NCBI GenBank assembly: GCA_037176725.1
Contig: JAZBRS010000049.1
Coordinates: 39,362,001 to 39,426,000, forward strand
Origin: Posidonia oceanica
Lineage: Eukaryota > Streptophyta > Magnoliopsida > Alismatales > Posidoniaceae
DNA length: 64,000 nucleotides
Reading direction: 5' to 3'
Positions 47,035 through 58,811 of the stretch are shown in pieces. A program made the position numbers and the translations under genes. Under the pieces are notes generated by a model that was not told the origin of the DNA, did no database searches, and was given only the letters and a program-made list of their open reading frames with translations. The first letter of the stretch is position 1, and each line of letters begins with the position of its first letter.

Positions 47035-47515
47035 TTGAATTTCCCATATATGTATATAGATAACCAGTTACTCGACGATTTATGCTTCGCATGTTTGAGA
47101 AATAAATCATTTAGAATAAATAGTGTGGTAGTTAGACTGACCACAGATAATATTGTACAAATATTGGGAATATCAAATGGTCATATTGAGATAAAGCTAA
47201 ATGATGATAAGGTTGAAGAGGCAAACAATTTTAAGAAGAGACTATTTGGAAATAAGAAAATAACGTTAAACAGGGATGACTTTGTGTCCAAGTGGAAAAA
47301 TATACTTGAGGACATAGTCAACAACAACACTGATGATATTGTAAAGTTTTAGATTTTGTTGTTGCTCACCACTTTGCTGCTACCACAGTCCGGTTATACC
47401 TTGAGCTCGAACTTCATCAGATATGTTGAAGACAATGGAGCTTTAGATAAATACAACTGGACTGAAACAATTTTGAAAAAATTATTTGCCAATATAAGTA
47501 AATGTTCTGAAGTGT
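47035..47515 (+). pseudogene. Ulp1-like N-terminal domain remnant, left arm
   Basis: The open part reads YIDNQLLDDLCFACLRNKSF, then VVVRLTTDNIVQILGISNGH, ending at TAG (47350) where the right arm has Trp. The frame continues after the stop to PQSGYTLSSNFIRYVED and NWTETILKKLFANISKCSEV. Style and order (a folded strand 'FRIxxxVVRLTxxxIxxILGxxNG', then a helical 'LLLPQ') match N-terminal regions of plant transposon Ulp1-like or plant-mobile-domain proteins. No catalytic domain is present. Confidence 0.55.
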
Positions 47516-47802
47516 GAGAAGAAGTCAGCCTAGAGAGAAATCATCTAGTTATCTAACTGAATATACAATGGTCTTATGTATAAGCTTCATTTAACTCTAA
47601 ACATTTACATAAATTTCAACGAAATTTATTGTTGTATTGACATTATATTGGGTTTCATCTTTTTATTAGTAGTTTTTCAAATGGTTGGTTGGACATGCAC
47701 ATACTAGTGATTTCCCACACCCAAACTTGTCATAATTTAGTAAATGAAATATAATGTCAATACAACAGTAAACTGAATTGAAATTTATGTAAATGTACAG
47801 AG

Positions 47803-48489
47803 TTAAATGAAGCTTACACATAGGGTCATTGTACATCTAGTTAGATAACTGGATGCTTTCTCTCTGAACTGTCTTCTTGTCACAACTTCAGAACATTTAT
47901 TCATATTCGCAAATAATTTTTTCAAAACTGTTTCTACCCAATTGTTTTTATATAGAACTCCATTGTTTTCAACATATTCAATTAAGTTTGAATTCAATGT
48001 ATAACTAGATTGGGGTAGCAGTCAAGTGGTGAACAACAACAAAATCCAAAGCTTTACAATATCATCAGTGTTGTTGTTAGCTGTGTCTTCGAGTATATTT
48101 TTCAACTTGGACACAATGTCATCCCTTTTTAACGTTATTTTCTCATTTCCAAATAGTCTCCTCTTAAAATTGTTTACCTCATCAACCTTATCATCCTTTG
48201 GCTTTATCTCGATAGGACCATTTGGTATTTCCAATATTTGTGCAATGTTGTTTGTGGTCAGTCTAACTACCTCACCATCTATTCTAAATGATTCATCTCT
48301 CAAATATGTGAAACATAAATCATCGAGTAACTCGTTATTTACATACGTATGCGAGAAATTCAATAAATGTCTAAAAGGTCTCTTCAATATTGAATCAACA
48401 TGTTTCTGGTTGAGGTTCAATCCTCTGATTGCATTTCTATACCAATTTGGAAAACATTTATGTTGAACCCAGGAGTATGCTGCAATCAT
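47803..48489 (-). pseudogene. Ulp1-like N-terminal domain remnant, right arm
   Basis: This paralogue of 47035-47515 lies in inverted orientation and is open for 155 codons (MIAAYSWVQHKCFPNWYRNA, then YVNNELLDDLCFTYLRDESF, then EVVRLTTNNIAQILEIPNGP). It ends LLLFTT followed by TGA (48022) where the left arm has Leu. A further open stretch gives NSNLIEYVENNGVLYKNNWV. Lesions differ between arms, so each has decayed on its own. Confidence 0.55.
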
Positions 48490-49591
48490 ATAATTTTTGC
48501 ATTGTGCGATTAAATAATATTTGTAACATTAATTTCAATATTTTAAATATCTAGCAATATACAACAACTATTTCTATGTATTATTTTTACATTACCATGG
48601 TATACATATCAGTAAAGATCCTAATTAAGATATGAATGTTCATTTATTTAGTGAAATTGCACGTACCATCGGGTTGTGTTGAATCCTTCCTCTTCCTTCC
48701 TCATTGATTTTTTGTATAAGTAATTATTGAATTGGATGCATAAAATTGTAAGTGCTCAAAGAAAAAAATTTGTTTTAAACATTACCAGAATTTACAACAT
48801 TTTATTTTATGATGTTAACCCATATTATTTATTTGCATCATGTTATATGTCTTCAGTAATTACTAATAAAATGGCAAATCATGATATCATTATGAGTTTA
48901 ATTTGAAATTAACAATAAATATGAAATTCTTATGGTTGATTGTTTACCCTTGTCCTCTTGATGGGAACATGATGGTCTCTGAGATGCCAATTTCGTTAGT
49001 CTTAAGGATGGCCTTCTTGAAGATTTACTGGCACCTGTAGATTCTTATATTTTAGTAATTTTTTTGTCTGTAAATACTCAAAAATATTATTGAATGAGAT
49101 TTAACCGTAAAAACATGTTTACCTTCCTAATGTTTTGCAATCTCATCAAATGCTTGTGTTAATCCAAGACTAAAACTTGGATTGGCAATTGAGTCTAAAT
49201 TTAAGATAAAGAATGATCGATATGTTAGTCATTATTTTGAGTAAATACATGGAATTAAAAGTTTTGATTCTTTACGGATTTACTATTACTCCTGTTAATA
49301 ACTGAATATTTTATTTAAATATGATGTATGATGAATTTGTAGATCAATTATTTATGGATTATTTATAGATGATTTTTTTTTTCATGAAAGAAAAACAAAA
49401 CTATGATTATTCGGCGAAGTTTAAGAAAGCTACATAAAAAGTATACTACATTTGACAAGATTACTGATTTTTTTTGTTACCATGTATTAGAGAATCGGGA
49501 GAGATAATGGTCACCATTGACGGTTGCAGAAACACTTCCATTGTCAACACATGATCCTCTTCTCGCACAGGTAGGAGTTGCAGATTTTTCC

Positions 49592-50825
49592 AATTCTAGT
49601 CTGGAGTCGAACCAAACAAAAGAGAGAGAGGTATGCCCAAGAAGATTTAGGTGTAAGTAGAGAGCAAAACATTGGCTGCTTGGCATGGCAACTACTCTCG
49701 GCAAAGACAGCAGCAAGTGGAGAAGGATATCCCCAAATGCAACTCATATAGACCTGAAAATTGACAAGAATTGAAGAATAGAAGCAGGCTAAACCTATAA
49801 ATAGAAGAGTCGTATTTCATGATCTCGTAAATCCCAGCAATACATTCTGTCTTATTTATAAAATCTCATTTCAACTAATTAGAGTAGACATTTGCTTAAC
49901 CCCAAAATATAATTAGTTGTACTCCATCTAGAGAGAATGCATCAAAATGCAAACCTTGCTTTTCCAGTTATCGCAACAAAATTTGTGCAAATTGGAAAGA
50001 GGATAACATTGTTCTGCTTGCTAGTTGGCCCTAACGGGACATGAAAAGTGACCAAAATTCCTCATGCAATGTTAGTGGAACACTCAAACCCCATCTTAAC
50101 CCTAGACTAGTTAAGCCATCAAAGCCAAATTACCAATGACTAAGAGGCTGTTGTGCATTGGAAGATGCATATGTATACGAATAATGTACACACTTACATG
50201 TATGAAGGCGAAGGCTGACCAAGACATTGGATGGAGTAATTAGTAATGGCATGTAGGATATGCTTGAGTAATGCTGTCATAACATTCTTACTTAGACGTC
50301 AGTTTTCATGCTATGAAGCAAGCACCTCATCCAAGCCCCAACACACTACTCCCATTTGGCAAGAATAATGTAAACTATCAAATGCAAAACATAGTCCACT
50401 AATCCAGTGCGACGCTTTGCTTTGAAAACATCTTGAAGATGTAATCCGAACCCAAGTCTAACTCTCAATTAGTAACCCCAATCTTGACCCAAAAAAAAGG
50501 ACTAATTTCTATATACCGTAGGGACAGGGCCAACAATAAATTATGGAAAAGGCAAAGGGCAATGAAAATTGAATCTAACTCTCAATCAGTAAAAAAGACA
50601 AGGACAACAGTGTGGGATTATCCAAATATTAGATGCATCATTAACAATATAAACTTGAAGTCCCTTAAGATTAAAAATAAATAAAAAAAATCTATAGGAA
50701 GCAATAAGATGCAAGCAAGCCCGAAGGACACAACATGAAAAACCTTAGTGAAAGTAGTTTCATTAGTGAGATTAGATAGATAACTACGTACAAAATTGGA
50801 AGAAACATGACCAAAATAGTTTAGA
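49592..50825. other. intergenic DNA, no gene seen
   Basis: Mixed-composition sequence with a TATAAATAGAAG word at about 49795 on the plus strand but no credible coding frame downstream. Nothing else was recognised. Confidence 0.45.
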
Positions 50826-50830
50826 AAGAG

Positions 50831-51007
50831 TAACCTCTTCTTCTCCTCCTGCTTGTACTCAAAGAACTTCCTCCTCTTGCGCTCCTGAATAACCCTCGCC
50901 TTCGACACCTCCTCAGCAGCGCCTCCTCGGATCTGCACGTTATACCCGGACCGGCGGAAGAGCATGTTAGCGTTCTTGATGGCCGGATTCACCGCCAGCT
51001 GTGGCAT
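50831..51007 (-). CDS. possible host-gene first exon, unknown product
   Basis: From ATG at 51005-51007 the minus strand encodes MPQLAVNPAIKNANMLFRRS, then GYNVQIRGGAAEEVSKARVI and a basic, Glu/Lys-rich helix ending KQEEKKR, at an AG|GTTACT donor-like site. The GC-richer codon use, lack of stops and balanced composition are unlike the surrounding DNA. I do not recognise the family, and I found no second exon in the AT-rich sequence downstream. The longer frame to 50618 runs into hydrophobic AT-rich codons and is probably intron. It could be a complete small gene with distant exons, or a gene fragment. Confidence 0.4.
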
Positions 51008-51119
51008 CCACCGCAGTTTATAGGATCGCCGCAGTTGAAACTAGGAGAAATTGAGTGGGGCTCTCGTCCGATGACTACTAAACTCCACCCGACCACACTG
51101 TCAACCCTCCTTCTAGGCA

Positions 51120-51400
51120 AAGGAACATGAGTTCGAGGGCCGTCCCAAGGAGAGAGAGCCCATGGGTGTCTTGGAGGATGAGAAAGTGGAAGAGGAAGAG
51201 GCATGGTTGCAGAAGAGGATGAGGAAGAGCAAAGAGATGTTGTTGCAGAAGAGGAAGAGGAACAAGAGGAAAGAGGACGGGGAAGGGAAAGTGAAATAGA
51301 AGTGGTTGTAGAAGAGGAAGATGAAAGAGGGCGGGGAAGTGGAAGGGAAAGGAAAGGAAAAGGAAAAGGAAATGAGATGTGGTGTGCTCTTTCAATAAAA
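51120..51400 (+). repeat. purine-rich low-complexity tract
   Basis: GAAGAGGAAGAGG-like sequence generates a Glu/Arg/Gly-rich plus frame and a Pro/Leu/Phe-rich minus frame. Both are composition artefacts. Confidence 0.6.
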
Positions 51401-51472
51401 TGTATTTTTTAATGACACATTGCATTGTTCTATTGATTGGTGGCAAAAAAGCCGCTCTTTCTCAATAATTCT

Positions 51473-51783
51473 AAGACTCCGTTCGGAAAAGATTTTATAT
51501 AAGGAGATAGCAGAAGAATCTGGATAATATTAATAGTTGAATTAAATAGTTAGTGGAATGATAGATTCTGCATATTAGTCGAGATAAAGCTGATTACGTG
51601 AGAATATTTTGTTTGAGAATCCAACTTTAATTTAATTATGGGAGAATATATCTTTTGCTTTACTTTTTACACCAAATAGATTTTACATCTATAATCTTAT
51701 AACTATTCTACCTCGACTTACATGCACTGAATTAAGATTCTACATCTAAAATCTATTCCATAAATTTTACCAAACGGAGACTA
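51473..51783. mobile_element. MITE-like element, about 310 bp
   Basis: The left end ACTCCGTTCGGAAAAGATTT and the right end AAATTTTACCAAACGGAGA are imperfect inverted repeats around an AT-rich core. CTAAG occurs directly outside both ends (possible 5-bp duplication). The superfamily is uncertain. Confidence 0.5.
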
Positions 51784-51785
51784 AG

Positions 51786-54386
51786 ATAGATTGGTAGCCT
51801 TGAAACATTTAGTTTTTTTAAACTTTGGTAGTGTTGGTTTGCAACTCCCAAGAGCTCTATCCAACGCTCACAGGATGTCAGCTCCCGCAAACAAACGATC
51901 CTGCTCTAGGAGTTGAGATCGGAGTAATTGCTGCTCCCTCTACAATGAATGTTGAAGAAATTTGGAAGTGAGTGGGAAGGAAAGTTCAACAGGAGCAGTT
52001 GGGAGAGCAATTATAAAAACTATCTTATCCATGTTTGTTAGAGAAATTTTTGAAGAAACCAGCATAAAATTACCATCGATTGTCATTGATTTCACCACGT
52101 TAATATACCTTAGCAAAGTACCACTCGTCAATTGTCTTCCTTTTCCTTAAAAAGCTCTGCTCAAATAAAAGAGGGTTTTTGAAGGACCTATGGTCATGGA
52201 ATTTAGTGTGTGTGAAGGTGAAGCATAGGGTTTTTGGAGATGGACATCAACTGACTTCACATACTTGTAGGGATTTTAGATTTGTTAACAATCTCAACGC
52301 ACGACGACCATTTCCTCAACTCCACCACTACTGTCTACCTCCTTAACACATGTGTAGCAGTAGCAGTAGATGTGCAAAACCTCTCCACCTTCGCCTCGTA
52401 TGTCCACGTCGACATGGAAATTGTTCTTACTATCATAAAAATTGCTATAATTACTATTGAAATTGTTCTTATTACTATAAAAATTGTTCTTATTACCATA
52501 GAAATTGCTATAGTTACCATGAAAATTGCTGTAGAGTAGGAAGATAAGGATTTATTATTTTTTTATTAATTACAAAGTTCATCCATTGATTTTGTCATGG
52601 ACAGAGTCCATCCACTATTTATCAGAGGGTACAATAGGAAAGTTCTTCATTAGAAAGTCGTGGGATTGAGGTTTTTGCAATCGTCACTCTCTCTAAGAGT
52701 CAACTCTCTTTAGGAGCACGGACCAAACGTAATTTTGGATGAAGCATCTACAATTCCCGCGCAAGTCCAAGTAATTTTGAATTACTTGTTTTGGGGGATG
52801 TCTGTCTTATTACTTGTCTTACGTTTTTGTTGTTGAATGGATCGGTAACTTTGGTGGACTTGATGTGGTGATATTCGTAATTGCCTTTTTTTTATGTCAA
52901 ATTCTTTTCAAGAGCTGTGAAGAGGATTTCAAAGACGTATTTGTTTCAGATATTTCTTGTACTTAAGTACTACCATAACTAGTGCTTGAGAATTGACCCC
53001 ACCTAATCTGAATCACAGCGGTTTGCGTTGATTTGGTTCAAAATCTATGTTGGGCTGATTTTGATTCTATATTTTGAAGGACCGATGAGGTTATATTGAT
53101 TCTCCGATTTGCTTTAAACGACCTGGGTTGCAAACCCTACCCAATTTTTCTTCACATAACTATGGAGGTTATATAAATTGCAATTTTACAAGTTTTAACC
53201 CTGGTCCCTTTAAAAAGGCCTTCTTTAAGTTCCTCGGCTCTGTCCATAGTAGATCCATGTGGGCTTTGTTACCCTAACCTATTTCTGGGTCTGGACTTTT
53301 TAGAGGACACCCATAATAAATAGGAAACTACTGCAAGTTGACCTATTTGGAGCAAAGGCTACAATTCTAATTACTGAGACATTTAAGCTACATTTCCTTT
53401 TGTCAAAAAATAACAAGTGGAGAATAATTATTAATATATAAGCTATAACTGATGAAGAACTTTTCATAACCAGAACGAATGACACTCTTTATTCCTTTTC
53501 TTTTCCAAGTTCTTTCAGAAGATTTCTGCCATCTTCAAAATATTCTGCACGAGTATCTAGTAGACTATGCTAAATCTAAATGGCTAAGAACTGCACATAC
53601 CAATCACAGTGAAATAAGATAGACAGAAATCATAAGAATGCAATCATCTGTACCAGCAGGTTGCCAAGCATTTTCCATCTGCCAAAACAGATGATTGAAT
53701 TCCGTTGGCTTGTCTGCATATGCTTAGCTCCATGTGATAAGTAGATGCCCATGCAAAGGAAACAATCACACATATGAAACATATCCACCATCTTTTGTTG
53801 GCATTTCTCTCCATCTGCATGTTCACCACAGCCCATAGGCCTTTTCTCCCCAACCCATGCATCTCCACCCATGTGCTTGGTGCTGTGGTTGTAAAGGCCT
53901 GACCCCTAAAGTCTGTTCCTTCTTTATTATTCTAGGATACCAAAGTCTTGTGCTCTACCCAGTGGGATTACCTTTAATTAGTACATCCAAAATCTTTTAT
54001 GAATCGATACTGTTATTTCATGTGTTTACAGTTCATTAACTCCCCTTATGCCGTGATGAAGTTTAATACAGCTACTACAGAAAGAAACAAAACATCTTCC
54101 AAGCTTTTGACTTGGAACTGCTTTGGTACAGCGGCAAAAACTAGAAAGATATTTTATTAATCTAACAACACAACTTTTTGAAGGATTTTAATACATATAA
54201 GATTGGGTATCTGATGAATAGTCCTTCAATTAACATAATAATTTTGTCTGCATATTATGTAAGATTGAAGTGTAATCGTCAGTAAATTGCTGGTGCTATG
54301 ATGTAAAACAAAAAAATTTAAATGCAGTATATAAAAAACTGGCAATCTTGTTTTCGATCTCATCGTTGTCTACACCACTGCAAACC
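51786..54386. other. intergenic DNA, no gene assigned
   Basis: A microsatellite-like ATTGTTCTTATTACTATAAA tract (52420-52530) gives a false Ile/Thr-rich frame. Short frames at 53.63-53.87 kb on the minus strand show no recognisable domain. Confidence 0.45.
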
Positions 54387-54820
54387 TGTTAAAGCTGAAG
54401 CATTTAGTAAGAAGCCATTGCTGACATCCAATTTTGTTGTTGTTTCTAGTGGAGATGAGTCCAAAGAAATGAGGAATCATTTCTACAAATATATGCACAT
54501 CAATCGAAACCTGAAAGAACTCACACACCCACAGTCGAGACACGCCGACAGAAACAGAGGAAGAAGAAGACGATGGCAATAAAAGATTTCTGTTATTGTC
54601 TATAGTGAGCCAGCCTGCTTTTATATAGGCATTTACAAAGGAATCAAATGACGTGTACATGGGGAGAGAAATGGAAATACATAGGTGTAGGAAGATTCCA
54701 GGTGAGGATCGCCGGAAGCTTCCGGAAGACGTCGACCAATAGGCGCCGGCTCATGTTATTCCAACAGCCTCCCTCAAGCTCGACGCAGAGGAACGGAGCG
54801 ACGAGAGCTTGGATCGCAAC
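54387..54820 (-). mobile_element. Copia-type 3' LTR edge and polypurine tract remnant
   Basis: On the minus strand, GAGCTTGAGGGAGGC directly precedes TGTTGGAATAACATGAG. This is the classic plant Copia polypurine tract followed by the LTR start. Further into the LTR the minus strand has a TATA box (CTATATAAAAG, about 54618-54629) and a transcribed-leader-like stretch. The LTR's far end is not fixed (54387 is a guess from a TGTTAAAGC word). The Tat-type element inserted at 54821, next to the polypurine tract. Confidence 0.5.
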
Positions 54821-57679
54821 TGTAGACACTCTATTTTGACACCCTAGCGGCGGATTAAACTTGGAGGAACGAACTTAGAAGCGACGGATTCAAACTTTCA
54901 ACTCAAAACCCTTAAAACCAATTTTTTCACCCAAATCGACCTAAAACCTCACTTTCAACCTAAACCCTGACTTAGCAAACCAAATCAAGACCTACCAAAA
55001 ACATTACAAATACCCAAAATACAACAACACAAACCTGACGTAAGTCCAAAATCCATTAGTGGTTTAAAGACAAGGCAGTGGGTCAGGATTTCACTATGCA
55101 GGTACAGTTCACTGAGTTGCACGTCCTGTCGCCACATGGAGCGGCGACTAGACCTGTCGCCACTGTGAGAGGCGACTGAGTTTGGCGCTACAGCGAGCGG
55201 CGACTTTCTGCAACTCAGACCACCACTTGAAACTTTCCCGTGCGGCCGTTGCCGGTTGTTTCCGACCTCCGTCACCTTGCCACCCCATCCCCTCGCCACT
55301 TACTCCCACACTACCGCCACACGCTAGGTGCCAAAGCCCACTTACTTCCCTGGCATCGCGTCCACTCCTCGCCGGCGTCCTTCCCGCTCACATCGCAGTC
55401 GCTGATCGGCCGCCTGCAACCCCTGCCATCGACGACCTTCGCCGTCCTTCCCTGCACGCCATTTACTTCCTTGATTTCCCAGCCTCCTCACACCAGAGAC
55501 TGCCACCTTCCCTGCCACTGTTGGCTTTGCCAGAGCCAATAGGTGGAGAGGAGAACCCAATTTCAGACTGACGACCCATTTTCCACCATCTCCTCCTATT
55601 TTGCCGCTTGAACACATCGAGTTCTGGCGATTGAGAAGCCTTCCCCAGCACCTCAGCGTCCTCCCAAGCATTCGACATCTTCCTTTAGCCTCCCTGACCA
55701 TCGCATGTGCCTCACCGCAGTCTCGCCGTCCAACTTGAAACCATCGCCGGCTGCACCTCCCACCAGCAATCACAGCAACCACAGCCCACGACACACTTCC
55801 ACAACAATCTCCAAACACTCCTTGCATCCCGTGCGTCCTTCCTGCGGTTTCAAACCACCGTGAACAGCCCCGCAACCGCCGCACGACGAGCTCGCCGCTC
55901 CTCTTGGCCGTCGCCGGCCAACATCGGCTAGAGGCCACACCTCGGCCAACATCGGCTAGAGGCTACACCTCAACGCTGAACGCCCCCAAATCACTCCTAC
56001 ACCTTCGCCGAATCACCATGAGCACAACCCAATCACTCCGAGCACCCGTCGTCGCCTCCATCGCTGCAGCGACCTCCACGCCGATGCACTCCGGCAAGCT
56101 AGGTCGGGGAGCACGACCGTGCACCCCCACAAGTGAGTCACCTGTCCTTCAGCTTTGTGACATCCTATGCATGCTTCCTAGCTGGTTATTCGTATTTTAT
56201 CATGCCTTAATTGCCGTCTTTAGCTTCCTTCTCCGGCATCGGAGGACTGCCAGGTTAGGCGCCGTCACTAGCGATGACTAGCCTTCTCCTCTGGCTGCTT
56301 ACTGGTCGAACTTTGGGCCGTCGCTCCGGTCGACCCAGAGTCCCGTTTTATTTGTTTTTTACATGCTTGTGTTGCTGAATATTTACTCTTTATATTTGCA
56401 CAGTTAGATCTTTGTTTTGCATAGCCATGGATTCCTGATTTGGTCCCAAAGTCGGCTGTTTGGAGCACCTGAGTTGCAGTGCTGTCGTTGGTCTCATCGT
56501 TGACTCACCTGCAACTCTTGGCCGTTTCTCTGATCAAACTTTGGACCGTCGTATCTTGCGACCTAGGCGTCCATTTTACTTGTTGTTTGCATGCTTGTAA
56601 TCCTGAATATGCCATCTACATGTCCATGCATTTAGTTTGCCATTTCGCATCCATTAACTAGCTTGTTTTTGGCCATGAAGTTTGCTGTTTGAGTAGTACT
56701 GTGTATGCCTGTGTCACCACTGCTACCATCGACATGCTCAGACGCCGCTCACACCGGCGCTTGTAGCTGTTGCTGCTCTGACTGGTGCCATGTGCCTCAA
56801 CGATCTCACCAGCGACATGCACTGCCGTCGTTCAGGGTGGCGACTAAGGCCACAGTTAGGACAGTGGCTGAGCCACCCTTGTTTGTCGCTTTGCGCCTTG
56901 TTTATTCCACTCACTTATATACTGTTTTGCTTCCCAAGCTTGTTTATCGTCGCTTTGCAACATTTCAGCTTTGATTAGTTTTCTGGCACGTTTTACTAAG
57001 CCTGCATGTTTTACAAATGCATGTCACATGTTGCTTTGCATTGCGTGGCTTTATTCGCCATTTTGTTTCTCGCATGCATTGCATTAGGACAGTGATGCTT
57101 ACTGTCTGGAGTTCTTATGAACCAGGACACGTCCGGTTCAGAACACTGGCAGTGTTGCTGAGCACATAGACTGCACATTTAATTTCCATCACGCATCTTA
57201 GCATATTTGAGCATGTAATTAAGCATTCATAGCATGGCATAGCATCCCTCGCCCTCGGGCGTACAGTAAAGGCAAGTAATTGTCGATATTCCTGCATATG
57301 TGAGCGAGAAGCCTACAAAGACCGATTCTGGACGTATCGGGGGTGCCTAACACTTTCTCCGTGCGTAACAGGAGTCCTTACCCTTTCTCTTGGCCTGCAA
57401 TGACCATTATGCCTTTATCCTAGGCACGAGTCATTTATTTTTCATAGCATTGCACCCATTTGCATGTTTTCATGCTTTACCTCGGTTTTCCTGGTCTTCT
57501 GATTTAATAGACGAGGTGGCGACTCCAAATTTGCTTTATCTTTGTTTTTGGGTCCTTTTTCGGTGTTTTCGAGTCGAGTTTCTTTCCTCGGATTCACCTG
57601 CTAATAGTGGCCTATTATCGGTCGGTGCACGCGAGCTTTGGCATTGTGCATGAACGCGTCGATTTTTAGGGTTACTACA
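54821..57679 (+). repeat. 5' LTR of the Tat-type element
   Basis: It begins TGTAGACACTCTATTTTGAC and ends TTTAGGGTTACTACA, 2859 bases. The middle contains a proline/serine-codable GC-rich block (55.2-56.3 kb). The last 600 bases are the family-conserved segment also seen in the two solo LTRs. Confidence 0.85.
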
Positions 57680-57680
57680 G

Positions 57681-57699
57681 TGGCGACTCCGCTAGGGAT
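57681..57699 (+). other. primer-binding site, Tat/Ogre type
   Basis: TGGCGACTCCGCTAGGGAT lies one base after the LTR end. This wording is the one used by Tat/Ogre elements, reported as Arg-tRNA primed. Confidence 0.75.
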
Positions 57700-58811
57700 T
57701 CTAGACTCCAACTTTCGTTTTGGCTTTCTCGCTCGCTTGGATTTCGCATTTTGCTCGCCTTATGCCTTTGCATGCCTGCTTGCTTGCTTGTTTACTTTAC
57801 TTGCTTTATCCCTTACTTGATGCCACATTTGCCTACCTTGCTTTATTTCTTGCATTATACATGCCTAAATGCTTGCTTGGTGCAATAATACATGTCTTTT
57901 GAGTGGTAAATGCTTTGTTTTACACAATTGCTATGTCACCACACATGCACATGCCATGTATTCTTGCCTTTTGATACGATGAGTGCATTCATTTCACCAT
58001 CATGTCCACAACACCAGCACATGCCATACACATGTCTTTTGCCTTGTTGTGTGATTGTTTGCATGCCATGACTCCGTGTTTCTTTCCCCTTTTGCATATG
58101 CCATGTTTAGGATATTAGAAGCATGCTTGCTCTCCTTTTGTTTAATTTAAAATCTAAGCAATAACATCTAAGCACAACTAGCGCCAAAACTTGCAATTTT
58201 CCCCTTTGGCTAAAAAAAGCACAAGTAAAACACATTAAGGCATATTCGCATGATTGATTCATCTTAGAAAGAATGCATTCTTTCCTTTGAGTCTACCCAC
58301 AGTCTGCGAAGGATAGTCCCGGTCGCTTGTTCTATTGCTTTGGCATGGCGCAAGTTGGTCGGTCTGTCCCCCCTTGTCAGGGGTCATATCGGTGTGAGTA
58401 GAGGGTATAACCCATGCTTTGGCAGAGCCGAGGCTCCTAACGCACCACCATGTTACTGCCTGAGCTTTGGCCAGGATTTAGATGGGGACCCATTTTTTTG
58501 GCCTAGAGTCAATAAACCCATACGCATGAGTGATTCCGAGTAGATTATCTACTCAGGACAAGCATGGTGAGCGCATAATAGGACATTCATTTTGCACGCA
58601 TGCCATTCATGCCACCCCTAATAACTCGTTTTGCATCCATCCTCTGATGCCTTTGTTGTTTTTGCAGGTAGGTGCGGAATCCGCTGCTAGGACCTCGAGC
58701 GTCCCTCCTCTCTGTCTCTGAGCTATCTGTCGCCTCCGACAAAAGCTCTCCTTAGGTCTCGTGTCTCTGCTCTCAACCGCAGACCTCTTTTGCACTCGCT
58801 CGCTGTCCAAT
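57700..58811 (+). other. untranslated leader of the Tat-type element
   Basis: Low-complexity TTGCTTGC-rich sequence with no sustained reading frame. It precedes the gag start. Confidence 0.6.

Larger units (their letters stand above)
46046..49590. repeat. large inverted repeat (foldback), arms about 1.6-1.85 kb
   Basis: Left arm (about 46046-47658) and right arm (about 47743-49590) are reverse complements over nearly their whole length, separated by about 84 bases. Landmarks pair in mirror order: CCTGCTACTCCTACCCGTGC with GCACAGGTAGGAGTTGCAGA; AACATGTTGATTCAATATTG (47008) with CAATATTGAATCAACATGTT (48387); and GTTGTATTGACATTATAT with ATATAATGTCAATACAAC at the centre. Identity looks around 85-90 percent. 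I see no clear target duplication outside the arms. It may be a foldback element, a long-TIR MULE derivative, or a local inverted duplication. Confidence 0.85.

Noticed and set aside
51203..51412. Glu/Arg-rich frame
   Set aside because: It is a translation of a purine-rich low-complexity tract.
52282..52539. Ile/Thr/Val-rich frame
   Set aside because: The second half is a degenerate ATTGTTCTTATTACTATAAAA repeat and there is no support for a gene.
54370..54660. TATA box plus leader-like sequence suggesting a minus-strand host gene
   Set aside because: The context (polypurine tract followed by TGTTGGAATAAC) fits a Copia LTR promoter better, and no coding exon follows.
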